Of a stretch of 64,000 nucleotides of DNA, positions 13,301-24,800 are shown one piece after another (the first letter of the stretch is position 1; each line of letters begins with the position of its first letter). This stretch comes from Phoronis australis. Taxonomy: Eukaryota; Phoronida; Phoronidae. The stretch covers positions 422,866 through 486,865 of the forward strand of contig NMRA01000232.1 in NCBI GenBank assembly GCA_002633005.1, read 5' to 3'. Both the position numbers and the translations under genes were made by a program. The notes under the pieces were generated by a model. The model did not search any database. It was not told the origin of the DNA and saw nothing but the letters and a program-made list of their open reading frames with translations.

Positions 13301-16300
13301 CACTGCCAAGTGTATCGATCGACAAGTTGGGTACCTAATCATTCTTGACCAAGTGTTCATTCTAAATTTCATGGGAGATAACTGCTGTTGTTAAATGATA
13401 TCAGCAGACAATAGAACAACAGTCATACAAAGTCTTGAAAGAAAATTGATTTTTTTGCTTTTGTTTTTAAAGAAATTTCTGTTTCTTGCTTACCTGTTGA
13501 ATAGTGATTGATGAACTGGCCTTTACACTGCTCAACAAGTGTTTAATTGACTCAAGTTCAAAATGACAAAGTATGTACCGGGTGGATGGATGTACTCTGA
13601 CTAAAACACTCTATTGATAATTGATAGGTGATTTTTACCTGAAATGTTGAATACACTAAATAGTGAATATCTAAATGTAGTAGTATGTCACAATTTCAAA
13701 ATATAAAACAGTGAATGTGCCTCTTACAATTAGTTTTCAGTAACTAGAAATAAATTTAATACAAATAGGTTTACCGCATTTTAGTAACTTGCAGTTCTAA
13801 AGAGTTAATGGTAGATTTGTCTTGTGACAGCAATCCCTGCCTTCAGTGCATTGTTTGCATCTTTTGTGTGAACAGTAGAACATTGTGTTGTTTGATTTTA
13901 GACACTTCGGGTAATAATTATAATTTCTAACTAAGTCCAAGCAGTGTAAGATTGAGGATTGTTTATATTGCTTGGAACTTTGCATCTGAGTAACAGAAGA
14001 GCTTAAATATTTTGTGCTTGCTTTGAGTCATTTAATTGCATGTTCATTGCTCCTTGCTCCATCTAGTGAGTTTTACTCTGCTTTAGTTGTATTTAGTCAC
14101 ATAAGACCAACGACTCCAGGTGTCTCTTTTCTCAATGTTACCTCACTACTTAATTTGCATTTTGCCTTTGCTACATGCCAACTTCAGCCTTTCTACCTCC
14201 AGGTAAACTATTCTGAGGTTCTGCAAGTCGTTGGTCTCATGTGACCATTCACAAAATAATGCTTACCATCAGCCATTCATTAGACATTGAAATACTGTTG
14301 TTTTTCAAACTTTGGGTACAAATCATTTTAAACACAAGTGTATGCTTGGCTGAGGGTAATTGTTTACAATATGACAACATTGAGCTACGCATATGATTTT
14401 GGTATTGTTCGATTCCTCACAGTGATTCCAAATGTACGCAAGAATGTCTCCTACCCTGTTCCCTTAATATTTTATCATCAAATTTCTGCTCGCACTATTT
14501 CAGTTCTTTGAACTGATACCGCCATGTTAAATAGAAAGACTCGTCTGGCAGCCAAAACTTGAGCTAATCTGCCATAGCCTCCAGATCGTCGCTTTTTCAG
14601 TTAAAACTGACAGAGACCCGTCGACCCCAGACCTGAGCTCTGACAGAATTTTGTGGAAAAGGAGTCAAATGATCAGAATTCTAAAAATTCGTGGAAAAGG
14701 GTATCACTTTATCAGAGAATTTCCTGGAAAAAGGGTCAAATGATCACAATTCTAAAAATTCGTGGAAAGGGTGAAATGCTCCATGTTTTCTCAGGAAAAC
14801 TTTAGGGGAAATATTCAGCAAACACCATTCAGAATCGATGATGCTGTTTCATTCAGGAGCAACAGGTGTCGCTGTAATCTCGAGTTGAGCAAACATGGCG
14901 GCTTCAACCAGGAAATAAGTGCGAACAGAAATTTGGCGATAAAATAGTGAGGAATCACTGTAGGAAACACAATCATGTATTTTAGAATGAGAACCATAGG
15001 TGGAATTGAACGATAACAAAGTCATGAGTGTAGGTCAATGTCATCAATGCTAAAAAAGTTACCAAGAGCGGATAACATTGAAATTATCTACTAATCTTAA
15101 AATGGATGACGGTAGTGTGAGGGAAACAAAAAGTATCTTGAAGGGGTATTTCGCCACTGTCTAATCGTCAATTTTGAATTTCAACCATCGGTCTTTGGTG
15201 CCTAAAAACTTTTCCACGCTAAGGTTGAATGAGCTGGTGACTCAAGTCACAGCCAATGTGCCAGTTTTGAATTCACTATATTTGAGTTGGCCACAAGCTG
15301 TGAAGCATTTTCTTGAGTCACTAGTGGTTTTGATGTTCTTGTTGGTAATAGAAATAGGACCCAATATGGTAAATATTTTAAGACCGGTTTTGCAAGTCGA
15401 GTAAAAGGCCTAAGTGGATATATTCATTTCTTAGGCAACTGAACATTGGGGAAATGCATCTTTAAGAATGACTATTTGGTTGTTAGTCGTGGTGTTGTGT
15501 CCACTCTCTACCCATTCTGTAGCCTAGTGCTTTATCATGCTCTCCATTGTATTCTAGCAACAAATTATAGACCATGGTGGTTTGGTTGCCCCAAACCCTC
15601 TAGAACATAAAAAGCCAGAGTTTGCGGCTGTTGGTGGTGGTGCAAAAAATCAGGCGGAGGATAAAGATGATGATAACAACGATGCGATGGTGGTTCGGAA
15701 ACCTTTGCCGAGACTGGATGAAGACCAGCTTGCGAAGGCAGGGGATACGCAGAACCAGGGTGAGGTCGCCCCAGATCACATGAACAGGCAAAACGAGGAT
15801 ATGAATAAAAAGGACCTTGGTTCAGAGTTGAATCCCAATGAGGTGCCTCGTCGGAATGTTCCCAACATTGAGAACGGTGATGGAGGTGTTGAAGGAGAAG
15901 ATGAAGACAGGGATGAAGAGAAACCTAGAGGTCAAGTAGAGGTGCCAAACATGAACATGCCATTACACAATGTGAAACAGGTTTGTAGCTCATTGGGAAG
16001 GTATGGAGAGGGGCTTTCTGTGTTCAGTTGCTCAAGTTGTCTCCCCTGTTGAGCTGGGTGGTGGTTGTATCTGCTAGTGAATTAAATGACATGGGTTTAC
16101 AACTTGAAGTATAATAAATTCTAAGCATTCTTTGTACTAACCGTTATGAAATCCTCTTAATATTCTCTTATTAAAGCACCAGTAATACAGGTCTGCAAGA
16201 TAACTTTTGCTAGATACAACTTATCTAACGGCGTCGTTTTTAAATGTCGTGTTTAAGAGATTTTTGCAGAAAGCCTTCAGTTTTAGCCCTGATTGTGCGA

Positions 16301-19300
16301 TGTAGTTTTATGCGCCCATTACATTTATATTTGCCCACATATTTATATGTTGGTGCATATTGTCATCATCTCTGTCTGGGTTTCTGGGCGTATCTCCTAA
16401 AACCCTTGCAGCATCTGATTGTGTGTTCCTCCGTGGCTGACGACGGATGGCAACGAGTTTCAGACCCGAATACCGCTATGCTTCCTAGTGGCAATTTTAG
16501 TTTTTTATGTTTTCCTCTGTTTTTTTTTTTTAGTTCCTTGACGGATTTTCAGGAAATTCTGCAAATAGATTTTTAATACGGAGGCGATGATGCCATTCAA
16601 TTTCTGCCACAGTGTGGAATTTTTTATTGTTTTTCCATCCATTTTCTGGCGGCCGCCTCTCTATCTGCCATTCCATTCAAAGGATCACTGAAGGCTATGA
16701 CTGACATTGACTTTTGGACGGGTCCATCTACTGTGTCGCTCCCTAGTGGTGATTTTGTTTTTTGACGTCTGAAGCCAAATCTTCTTAAAATTTTGAAGGG
16801 GCTTTGTGAAATTTGAAAGATGTATTTCTGTGGAGACGTCGACAAACAGTAACGAGTATCAAACTGATCCAAATACAACAGGCTGCTCCCTAGGGGCAAA
16901 ATGTTTTCTTACTTTTGTCTCTGTATCTTTGGATTTCAGTATTGAATGTATTTTCATGAAATTTGGCAAATAGGTTAAGGAGGCGAAAACGCCTTCCCAT
17001 TTTCAGATAAAGGTGATGTTTTCTGCGCTACCCGACTCCCATTTTTGTTGGCATTGGATCCGTTTTCTGACATCCACCTCCCTTTCTGTCATACTGCTTA
17101 TCATTGTGAGAATTTATGGAATGTGTTCCTGATGAGAAGGCCACACCTGAAGTCGACTTTTGAATGGGTCCGATTACAATGGGGATTTGTTTTTTTTTGT
17201 GTCTGAGGCAGAATCTCATTAACCCTTTGAAGGAGCTTTGTAAAATTTGAAAGATGTGTTCCTATGGAGCTGACGACAAATGATGAAAAATATCAAACTT
17301 ATCCAATTACCACACTGCCTCCTAGTAGCAAGATGTTTTTTACATTACCTCAGTCGTCTCTATATCTTCAGAGCTAATGTAGTTTCCTGAAATTCACCAA
17401 ATAGGTTAAGGAGACAACAATGTCTTCCCATTTTCGGACAGTTTTGATGTTTTCTGCACCTCCTGGTGCATAATTATGTTTTTGACATTTGCCTCTTCAT
17501 CTGCCAAACCAGTCAAAGGATGTTTCTGAAACTTGAGTTATGTTCCTGATTGATTTTTGAATGTTTTTGATTATTGTGGCGTCCCCTAGGGTTAATTTTG
17601 CTTTTTTCAGCATTTGTAATCCTTTGAGGGATCTTTGCTGCGAAATTTGGCAGATGGGCTTCTACAAAGATAGAAACTGATGACCATGAGTGACCAATCC
17701 AACTATAGGTGTGCTCCCTAGTGTCACCACCTTCTCAATTCTGATTTGTTTAACAAATTCTGCGCCAGCATACCATTTGCTGTGGTATCGTGGGTGCATT
17801 TCAACGCTCTACGTTGCTGTTGTTATTATTTTTGTCTGATCTTTGATGCGCGCCTCCCTGTCTGCCTAACTACAATTAAGAATTATGATGACAAGTGGCA
17901 TATGCATTCTTATTGAGGAGGGCATTACTGACTTGCTTTGTACTCCCTATAGGCTATTAATATTTACTCCTTCCAGTGGGAATATTTAAAAATAGTGATC
18001 ATCCCTTGTATCTGAGATGTATGCGATATTCACAGTGGGTACATATAATCGCATTTCTTGATACTCTCTCTGGCCTACCAGTTGCCTGGTACCAGTTACC
18101 AGTTGTCTCTAAATATCTGCTGTCTTCTAAATTCAGGTGCAAGCGCCATTACCTGTGCAACATATTCCGAAAAGGGATGGAGGTATGTATTTTCCCTGTT
18201 AAGTTCACTTTGTCGTCTCGCCTTTTAACTAGTTGTAACAGATTTGCATTGTTTGGGACTGAGAGTCAAGTAATTGAAAAACCCTTTGCTGACTCCAACC
18301 AAACTTAACATGATTGACTATAATTTAATCGTTAACATTTTCCTAGACGCTTTCTTCAGGAGTATGCCTGCCTTAAAAATTCTTCAGTTTTGGACAATAT
18401 GGACAAGATAAAGAAACTTCATTTTCCAAAATTTTTCAATAAAGCTTTTTAAATAAATCTTTACAAAAGTTTTACTAGTAAGTTCAGAATTTGACTACAC
18501 AGTTTGACTGTGTCTTAGTGACGTCAATAGGCTACTGGTAAAACTGTTAGAGTCTTTGAATGTAGAACAATGGCCATTTTAGCCAAAAGGATTGTCCCAA
18601 ATTGAATAATTTTTACTGGTTGTTAAAGACAAATTATGGGTCTCTTAATGGTATACTGAAGATCAAAATGTATCACGATTTTAATACTAAATTTAACCCC
18701 CGTACTAACTGAACAAGCTCTGAAGGTGATGGTGTTTCTTCATAAAGATGACATTTAGTTGCTGAGGTTATGTGCCATAAAATTTCAAGTAGTTCGTAAA
18801 TAGCATACAGTGCTGCTTTGCCTTGAATATGGATGTGAATGTTCTTTGCTAATACGTGATGGTTTCTTAATGGAAAGCTGATTAAAGTAGCATCATTTGA
18901 TAAATTTTGGTTTGAATCGTGTGTTGGTCGTAGATCTAATTTTGGTGACAAGTCCATGTGTAAGCAGTGTTTTGCGCAAAAACAACAAAGTGTTTCAATT
19001 GCGGCACGTTTTGGCACGAACGTCTACCATTTTCAAGCTTAAGAGACAAGATTGACGAGCCTTGGTGCTTAAACGTATTCTAGTGCTATCACTTGTTTAT
19101 GATGTTCTCTCCTTTCTCAGGCCTATAAGGTAAGATTCCGTGGAACTTCTCGGTGGCGGCTTCTTGCTTTGTCCCCTGTTTGAGCAATTCTGGCTATGTG
19201 TACACTTCTGAGGATTGTAATAAGGAACCTAACCTCAAAACTTTGATTAACATCTTCTCATTGTTGTGATGGCGTGTAACCCTTACTTATGCACACCATG

Positions 19301-21866
19301 TCAGCTCTTTTTATGTCTCCATGTGGGTGGGTATTGGCGTCATCTTTGTCTCAAGTCTGTGTGGTGTCAGCACCTGTGTCCCTTAAACCGCTGACAGGAT
19401 CTTTGTCGAATTAGGCGTGTGCTTTTACAAGCGTAACGGCAGATGATGATGACTTTCGAACAAATCCAGCTACTGTTGTGTCACCTGGTGGCAATTCATC
19501 TTATTTTTTGTGACACTTTTTACTTGGCTTTTGTATCTCCCAAATCTGACCTTGGATATTTTCAAAGCATGGTCCACCCACTTTTTGTTCCTGTAGTGAC
19601 AATTTTTAGTGTTTCGGTATCCGTTTTTGGCTTCCGCCTTTTTTGTCTGCCAGATGGTTTGAAGAATTAATGTGACAAATATGTTTCTATTGACGTAACT
19701 GGATGACCTGGACGACATTGATATTTTAATATTTTTAAGTACTGCTGCTCCCTGTAGGCTTGTTTCACTTTGTGCGCTTGCCTCAATCAGTGTCCTCCAA
19801 GTTTAATGAAGGATCTGGAAGACTTTTGGCTGATAACATTATATCTGGGAGAGAATAGCACTTGTTGATTTTTGGTCCAGTTTGACTTGTGCTGTGGCAC
19901 ACAAGCAATGTGCCCTGTAGTCTAGATTTCTGTAAAATGCCACACATATGGCAGTTTTTGACAAAGATTTTAAATGGTAAATTGTGTTGCAGATGCGACA
20001 AAAGCATCGGTTTAGTGCTATGGTATAGCACTGTAAAAGGAAAAAAACGTCTTGGATATTAGTGAAAACGTTATCCTTTGTCATGTATGCTTATTGCATG
20101 CTGACTTATAGGTATGGCAATTCTTCAGTTATCCGGCGCTGATCCCAAGTTTGTTTGCCAAAATTATTTTACTATCACGTCTCCAACTCTGTGTGCATCT
20201 ATTTGGCACCGATGACGTCTGATAACAACACGCGAGGATGATCCGTCTACTTCTGTCTGATTGTAATATCGTATGCCATAAGTAATCAGGGCACTGCAAA
20301 ATTTGCTTAGATTTGCTTCGCTGGTATCCCGCGGCAGTACCATCTCTCTGTCTAAATCTTTCTTCATAACTCAATGTCATTCTACAAAAAATAGCACAAA
20401 CTGTGCTGGACATGTGTTCGGTTGGTCTTGTTGATTTATTTTACACTGTCATGCACCAACATGGTTTTACCTTTTATTAAGTTTATTTAGCTTAATACTT
20501 CTGCAGCTCTCACCCGTTAAACTGTTGAAAAATTGATGTATACTGACTTGATTTGCCCAGTAAAACCAGTTTTGTTAATGATCAAAGTGAAAACCAGGAA
20601 TGTGTTTACCAAGCAAAATTCCCTTGTTTTGCAAATAATTGGCTTGATATCTTAATGGAATAACAGTAACAGTTGTACAAGAGTGGGATTGTTTGAACAA
20701 TGTGGTTTATAACAATCACTATAATTTGAACAATCAGGTTTATAACATTCACTCTAATTTCACAAGACCCAGGCCAACCCAACTGTTTACAACATTGACT
20801 TGGTTAGGCCAATCTCTAGCTACTACAAGACAGTGTTTTAGTACCCTCCTGGCTTGGTTTTGCTCTAAGCTTGTTCAACTGTATTGAATCTGCGTAAAAA
20901 GCAGTTAGTTGCTTTTTTTTCAGGTTGCAGTTTAATTTTTTTTTTGAGACAAATTGTTTTCAGTGTTATCTCTGCTGCACGATGCAATTCATTATTAACA
21001 TTTTGTTGCAAACAATAGCTCTAAGCTATGTACTCTGCTTAACCAGTTTTGACTTGTCACGTGAAGACCGTTGATCGGGCTTTTTAAAACACAGTAGATC
21101 ATAGTTTGAAGATTAAATTACGAAGATGAGGTAATTGAAATAGCGTGATGCGTTGTAATTTTTCAGTGTTTGAAATTTGATTGGAACGGATTGGGTACTC
21201 CACTTTATGTATTGAATATGGAAGGAGTGTATTTGGGAATTTGATGTTTGTAAATACTTTTTAATGTTCACTGAAAAATATTGGTTTTAGAAATTTCTCG
21301 TGTGATTTTCTTCAGTTTTCCGAGCTCGGTTTAAGGAAGGCATTTTACTTTAAATTGCAAGATATCTTTTCATTGGTTTTTAAATATTTTTTCACCATAC
21401 ACACAAGGCCATAGGGTTCTAGTTTCTAATGCTAGTTCACCAGTATTTGTAATCTTCTTCATCGCTAACAAAAGAATAGTTTCATTGTACAGGGCTCTAG
21501 AATTTTATCGTATATATTTTTCAACAATTAAAAGTCAGAAGGAGGAGGGCTTTACATTAATGCACAGTTTTTTTGGCACAACTCTCATTAACACACTCAA
21601 TGAAAGTTTGAATATTTTATCAGTCCATTTACTGTATTTCAGTTCAGGGTAACTTTAGCCATCATGATGGTAAACGTTCAACTTCTGCAGGTGGTTGATA
21701 CTGTCCTCCTAAAGGTCCTTACAAATAAGTCAGCTGTGAAGTGTTTTGTTTTGTGTGGTAGAATTCATCACGTAACAAGTTGTTACTTTCAGATGACGGT
21801 GACAAAGATTATCAAAGTGAATATGGTGATGAAGAGGAAGATATTGACAAAACTCTTAGAAGATAA
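1259..21866 (+). CDS. GOLIM4/GOLM-like Golgi membrane protein, 3' part (11 coding exons)
   Basis: Eleven exons join in phase into 1566 coding bases (521 residues plus stop): 1259-1321, 2412-2486, 5517-5562, 6121-6543, 7688-7768, 9028-9098, 12145-12391, 13211-13227, 15558-15980, 18137-18182, 21793-21866. Every junction is AG/GT and every phase matches its neighbour, which is the strongest evidence that the gene is real. The order is: hydrophilic coiled coil (first ~60 residues), Gln-rich repeat block, Asn/Gln/Glu-rich low-complexity region, and a short acidic Tyr-containing tail ending TLRR. This order (coiled coil, Gln-rich, acidic tail) is that of GOLIM4/GPP130, a type II cis-Golgi protein that cycles to endosomes. 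GOLM1/GOLM2 are alternatives. Human GOLIM4 is about 696 residues, so roughly the first 200, including the membrane anchor, would lie upstream. The family call is inference from architecture and weak motif likeness; the gene model itself is firmer. Confidence 0.6.
2412..2486 (+). CDS. GOLIM4-like exon b (coiled coil)
   Basis: 25 codons, phase 0 to 0, preceded by a strong polypyrimidine tract and acceptor (ttgttttttaccag) and followed by gtgctt. The peptide is Gln/Leu-rich (TKEQALTQLNTQLLTQE) and continues the coiled coil. Confidence 0.6.
3790..3938 (+). repeat. Dispersed repeat, copy 1
   Basis: Shares gcgagagatgcaaat, a middle segment and the distal gcaagagatc with 26667-26820 in the same order and orientation. 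Diverged; no coding potential seen. Confidence 0.5.
4177..4356 (+). mobile_element. Short GGCGGAT-ended MITE containing an assembly gap
   Basis: Begins cagtggcggatttag and ends with the inverse (ctgaatccgcccctg). A G-rich run and a C-rich run flank 25 N (4209-4233). Same terminal type as the elements at 28,036, 62,188 and probably 24,545. Confidence 0.55.
4209..4233. other. Assembly gap (25 N)
   Basis: A run of N between a G-run and a C-run inside the MITE; probably an unresolved homopolymer or hairpin. Confidence 0.95.
5517..5562 (+). CDS. GOLIM4-like exon c
   Basis: 46 nt, phase 0 to 1, between acceptor atcttgcag and a perfect donor gtaagt. It encodes SQLSELQKHQNQIIQ, the last clear coiled-coil heptads before the Gln-rich block. 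Confidence 0.7.
6121..6543 (+). CDS. GOLIM4-like exon d: Gln-rich 7-residue repeat block
   Basis: 423 nt, phase 1 to 1, acceptor gatattgcag, donor gtaagt. After a Gln-rich lead-in it carries ten contiguous 21-nt units (6204-6413), each encoding a heptad of the form LGQQGQN with QM/QL/QH variants, then decayed units (LDQKEHK, LGQQEQN). Because 21 is a multiple of three, other frames and the opposite strand are also open here; the + strand frame is chosen because it alone joins both neighbouring exons in phase. The low hydrophobicity suggests an extended, disordered or weakly coiled lumenal segment. Confidence 0.75.
6204..6413 (+). repeat. Coding minisatellite, ten 21-nt units
   Basis: Ten consecutive units of the type ctaggtcagcaaggacagaat in exon d, each a 7-residue LGQxxQN repeat. 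Units 8-10 are nearly identical; units 4-7 form two pairs (QMA pair, QLP pair), showing recent pairwise expansion. Confidence 0.9.
7688..7768 (+). CDS. GOLIM4-like exon e
   Basis: 81 nt, phase 1 to 1, acceptor ttttactag, donor gtgagt. Encodes an Asn/Gln/Gly-rich stretch (AYNVANEKNGQALANAGG, then DQGNQQNNM). Same composition as the flanking exons. Confidence 0.65.
9028..9098 (+). CDS. GOLIM4-like exon f
   Basis: 71 nt, phase 1 to 0, acceptor ttgttttcag, donor gtgtag. Encodes QRLQLNKPLNPKEMEEEKEK and NEQ. The LNKPLN motif recurs at the start of the next exon as VNKPLN. Confidence 0.65.
9361..9597. mobile_element. Palindromic MITE, diverged copy
   Basis: Ends ctggggc and ggaacagacccc are inverse to each other, and the interior is rich in cttaag and aaatttaag motifs. 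It matches the element at 30451-30694 but has lost about 19 bp at one end. Confidence 0.65.
10066..10200 (-). mobile_element. Non-LTR retroelement 3' end (LINE or SINE)
   Basis: On the minus strand the fragment ends GAATAAAGTGTATT followed by an ACT microsatellite, a typical tail of CR1/RTE-like elements and of SINEs that copy their ends. Only about 135 bp is present and no protein-coding part is seen. Confidence 0.55.
10370..11400. repeat. Tandem repeat of ~425 bp with many AGGTCA half-sites
   Basis: The motif aatgcaccgga followed by ggtcat recurs at about 10375, 10794 and (as aatgcactgga) 11221, with matching sequence between. Repeated ggtcaaaggtcatt words are spread through it. The block ends in a near-perfect palindrome at 11374-11396 (11-bp arms, TTATTGTCACG). 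A pyrimidine-rich TTCTTC tract precedes it (10215-10258). It is probably one transposable element with internal tandem structure. Confidence 0.6.
11374..11396. repeat. Palindrome, 11-bp arms with 1-base spacer
   Basis: Arms TTATTGTCACG and CGTGACAATAA around a single C. It sits at the end of the tandem-repeat block. Confidence 0.9.
12145..12391 (+). CDS. GOLIM4-like exon g (acidic, poly-Gly)
   Basis: 247 nt, phase 0 to 1, acceptor cttgtattctcag, donor gtgagt. It begins RHQVNKPLNREGDQE, contains a run of five Gly (12255-12270 region), then a Glu/Asp-rich end (DEDEETNDVENVDKYKRH). GC content is clearly above the surrounding intron, as expected for coding sequence. Confidence 0.7.
13211..13227 (+). 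CDS. GOLIM4-like microexon h (17 nt)
   Basis: A 17-nt exon between tctctttcag and a perfect gtaagt donor, entered in phase 1 and left in phase 0, encoding A-PELKN. It is required: without it exon g (phase 1) could not join exon i (phase 0). Confidence 0.6.
14640..14785 (+). repeat. Short tandem repeat (aattctaaaaattcgtgg unit)
   Basis: The units aattctaaaaattcgtggaa, aagggt and tcaaatgatca alternate about three times with changes. Intronic. Confidence 0.7.
15558..15980 (+). CDS. GOLIM4-like exon i (long acidic tail exon)
   Basis: 423 nt, phase 0 to 0, acceptor gtattctag, donor gtttgt. 141 residues beginning QQIIDHGGLVAPNPLEHKK, rich in Asn, Glu, Asp and Pro, with acidic runs (EDKDDDNND; EGEDEDRDEE). 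A closer acceptor at 15570 would break the frame, so 15558 was chosen. Confidence 0.75.
16430..19900. repeat. Degenerate ~400-bp tandem array interrupted by exon j
   Basis: A ctcccTAGtggc-type motif recurs at about 16481, 16740, 16886, 17323, 17582, 17713, 19483 and 19747. Spacings of ~257 and ~145 bp alternate, so two motif copies make one ~400-435-bp unit. Other parts of the unit also recur: gaaatttgaaagatgt, atttggcaaataggttaagg and cttcccattttc. The array spans the intron 5' and 3' of exon j, with a non-repetitive island at about 17.97-19.4 kb. Confidence 0.65.
18137..18182 (+). CDS. GOLIM4-like exon j
   Basis: 46 nt, phase 0 to 1, acceptor ctaaattcag, donor gtatgt. Encodes VQAPLPVQHIPKRDG. 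It sits in a non-repetitive stretch that interrupts the intronic tandem array. Confidence 0.6.
21793..21866 (+). CDS. GOLIM4-like terminal exon with stop codon
   Basis: Acceptor gttactttcag at 21792, entered in phase 1; stop TAA at 21864-21866. Encodes an acidic tail (DDGDKDYQSEYGDEEEDIDK) ending TLRR. A terminal acidic Tyr-containing segment is also present in GOLIM4. Confidence 0.7.
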
Positions 21867-24800
21867 TCTCTAGTGGCTGAGATCGGGCATGTATGTATGG
21901 CAATTGTTCACTTATTTTGCACTAAAATTATTGACAAAATGAACATTTTTCAAAGGCTTATAGTGTAAAATTCACCAAAAGTAATTTTATGACATCTACA
22001 CAGTGAAAACCACGCTAGTAGCAGACTAAAAGGCTTTTATTTTTGTATGGAATAATTTGACAAAATAGAATATTATTTCACTTGTCAATCATATTGTGTG
22101 CTAACTAAGTGAGGGATTACCATGCTAGTGTTTTCACGTCATGTGGTTCTATCTCCTATTCATTTTGGAATTAGATTGCAGGAGTTAAAGATCATCATGT
22201 CATATCGCATTGACTCAGTTTCGCCAATACATTTTATATGAGTTCAATCAGAGGTTTAACACATACTTCTGAAATTTTCATTAATTTTGTCTGTGACCTG
22301 TGTCTTATAGCGAAATTGCTAATACTTGAAATACAGGTGAAATTTTGACTGTTGAGATGGGTTGTTGGACACAACAGAGCAGTTTGGTTGTGTTCGCTAG
22401 TGTTGACTAATTGAATAACTAGGCAAAATATCGGCAAAGCAAAGACATTTTGTCTGAATTGCAAATTAAATTTTGATAGAATTTGGGGTGGAGATGGCGC
22501 AAAATAAATTTCATGTGGTGTGTCAATGTTTACCTGTTTGCCATTGTTACTGTTGACTACACACAGCTTTGTTATGATTTGTTTTTAGGGTCTCATTTCA
22601 TTAAAACTACCTATTTGACAAGAATGTTTGAAATTACAACTGTTTTAACAGTACTATAAGCATTTTAAAAGAGACTCAAGACTGAAGTCAGACATGTTGT
22701 CCAACACTCCATACAATTATTTCAATATAGTAATTTAATCTTTGTGTAACATTGTACTAAGTTTGTGGGAATATTAGCATATTTGCAAATAAATTTGACC
22801 ATTTGATTACAGTAATGCTACACTGTGGTCAGTTAGTGGTCACTTTTCAGATGGGAGCTTGAGATGACATTTTTCAGGAAGTCAGACTTCATGAAACTAA
22901 ACTAAAACGCATGTCGCGAAATAAACCTGTTGTTGGTTGAGTGTTGTGAATGTGACACCGTAGTGTTAAGCAATATCTTGGCATAATTATGGCTTGCAGA
23001 CAGACAGGAGACTTTGCTGTCATAGTCATATTCTTCCTGGGATACAGCCTTTGTTTGGTTGATGGGAGCATCAGTTAGTGGTAAATTCATGAATGTCTTC
23101 ACTGTGCTTAAGTGTTCATCTATAGTGCGCATACAGCTCGTGGTGTATTGCTAGAGTATTGCTTCTGGTGCTAGTTAGAACTAGTAAGCTAAGTTTGTAT
23201 ATGTTAATCAGTTTGGGGTTGGGAGATAGGGTCTTCTTGCTCGGCTAACTCTACAGATTGTTCCCACAAACTGCGCTTTCCTCATGAACACAATTCTTTC
23301 CTCGTGAGCTGTATTCCCAGTCTGGTGCACTGCAATTATTTTCTTACAAACATCTTTGTTTCTCATATAGACGTGTGGCCCATGAGATCAGAAAGCAATT
23401 GCTGTGCGCGAGAAAAGAAATAAAATGTTTCAGCTCATGAGAAAAGAATGCTATATGTTAGAATTTCTATGCTGCAGTTCATGAGGGGTGGAGCTAACCT
23501 GAACAAGATTTGGAAATTCAAGAGATGATACTTTGAATTGTTTATGGGATTTTATAGTTAGGAACTGCTCACAAGTAGAGCCATTACAGAAGTTTATAAA
23601 CTGTGCTTTTGGGGGGAGGGGGAGGGGCTTGCTGCTAGTGTAGGCTTTAAGATCACAAAAATGGTGATGTCAAATGAAGGGAGTCACTGTTTTTAATTTT
23701 TTTTCACACAGTGAAACAACTTGTAATACTGTACGAACTAGCACTGGTATTTTTAACCTTGAAGGACACTTGCAAAATTAACAAATACAAAAACAGAGAC
23801 CTCGTAAAATATCACCATTTTTGAAAGCCTTCTGAGGGAGGGAGGAGATCTGGAAAAGTGTAAGGTTTGTAGCATTGTGAACGATCCCTTTGGTAAATAC
23901 TTGAACATTAAAACCATTGGTGAAGGCTAACATTGTTTTGAAGTGTTACTACTATAAGAATTACACAGATCTCTTGTATTCAAGATAGAATTTTAGCTGA
24001 AGTTACTGTACCTAGTCTCTGACACATTTTTGGTTTGTTTTCAACAGGACCTAATTCTTTTGATTTCAACAGCCCTGGTGTCTTTGCTTCTGGATATCTT
24101 GAGTTCCCGACACTTGCAATTTTGAGCAATGCATTTTAATATGGATGTACCACAGATATGGCTGGTAGCCTTTCATCTCAAATATTTCTATGATTCGTCC
24201 CTTCGTTTTCGTCAGCTTGACGTGTGTTACACTGCTTTCTGCTTAAATTCACCGAAATTTTCCACCGTCTGGTTCCCAGGTGAATTTGTTGTAAATTTAC
24301 AATTTTGGAGTAATTCGTGGCATGTGTTAACTAGTACTAGGTTAACTTTCAGCAAAACCTACATTAAAACCTGGTGATTGCTTGTTCCAGGGTTTACATA
24401 TCTACATCTTCGTTGTATCTTGTCAGTTTTGTTGAAGGATTCCAAAGTTCACAACGTTTTCAAGTTCAGTAATCGGTAATAATGAGAGTGCATCTGATCA
24501 TAACTGATAAAAATTGTAGTCTCGTGATAGCCATGACAACATACATTGGCGGATCTAGGATGGCAACCTCGGTTTTAAACGAAAATTCGCGTAGGCCGTA
24601 AAATGGGTGCAGACGGCGTTGATTTCTTTTTGTCTTTGGTCATATCGGTAAGGGGAGAAGTCCCTGTATCCGTCTTTGGCATACTTCGAGAGCATTAACT
24701 GGGGGTAAGTGTCATTTCTGTTTAATGGCCTTTGGGAGGCGGGGTGCATGTTATCTTCAGATGGTTTTCACTCATCTAAATTCTTATGATGATTGTTACT

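Larger units (their letters stand above)
12392..15557. other. Introns around microexon h
   Basis: Apart from the 17-nt exon at 13211, the only structure seen is the short tandem repeat at about 14640-14785. No antisense gene is supported. Confidence 0.4.

Noticed and set aside
19121-19129. Possible 9-nt exon (gcctataag) between ctttctcag and gtaaga
   Set aside because: In the phase required after exon j it gives a stop codon; exon j joins the terminal exon in phase without it.
24555-24749. Minus-strand ORF of 64 codons
   Set aside because: It ends within a GGCGGATC-type repeat terminus and no domain or splice context supports it.
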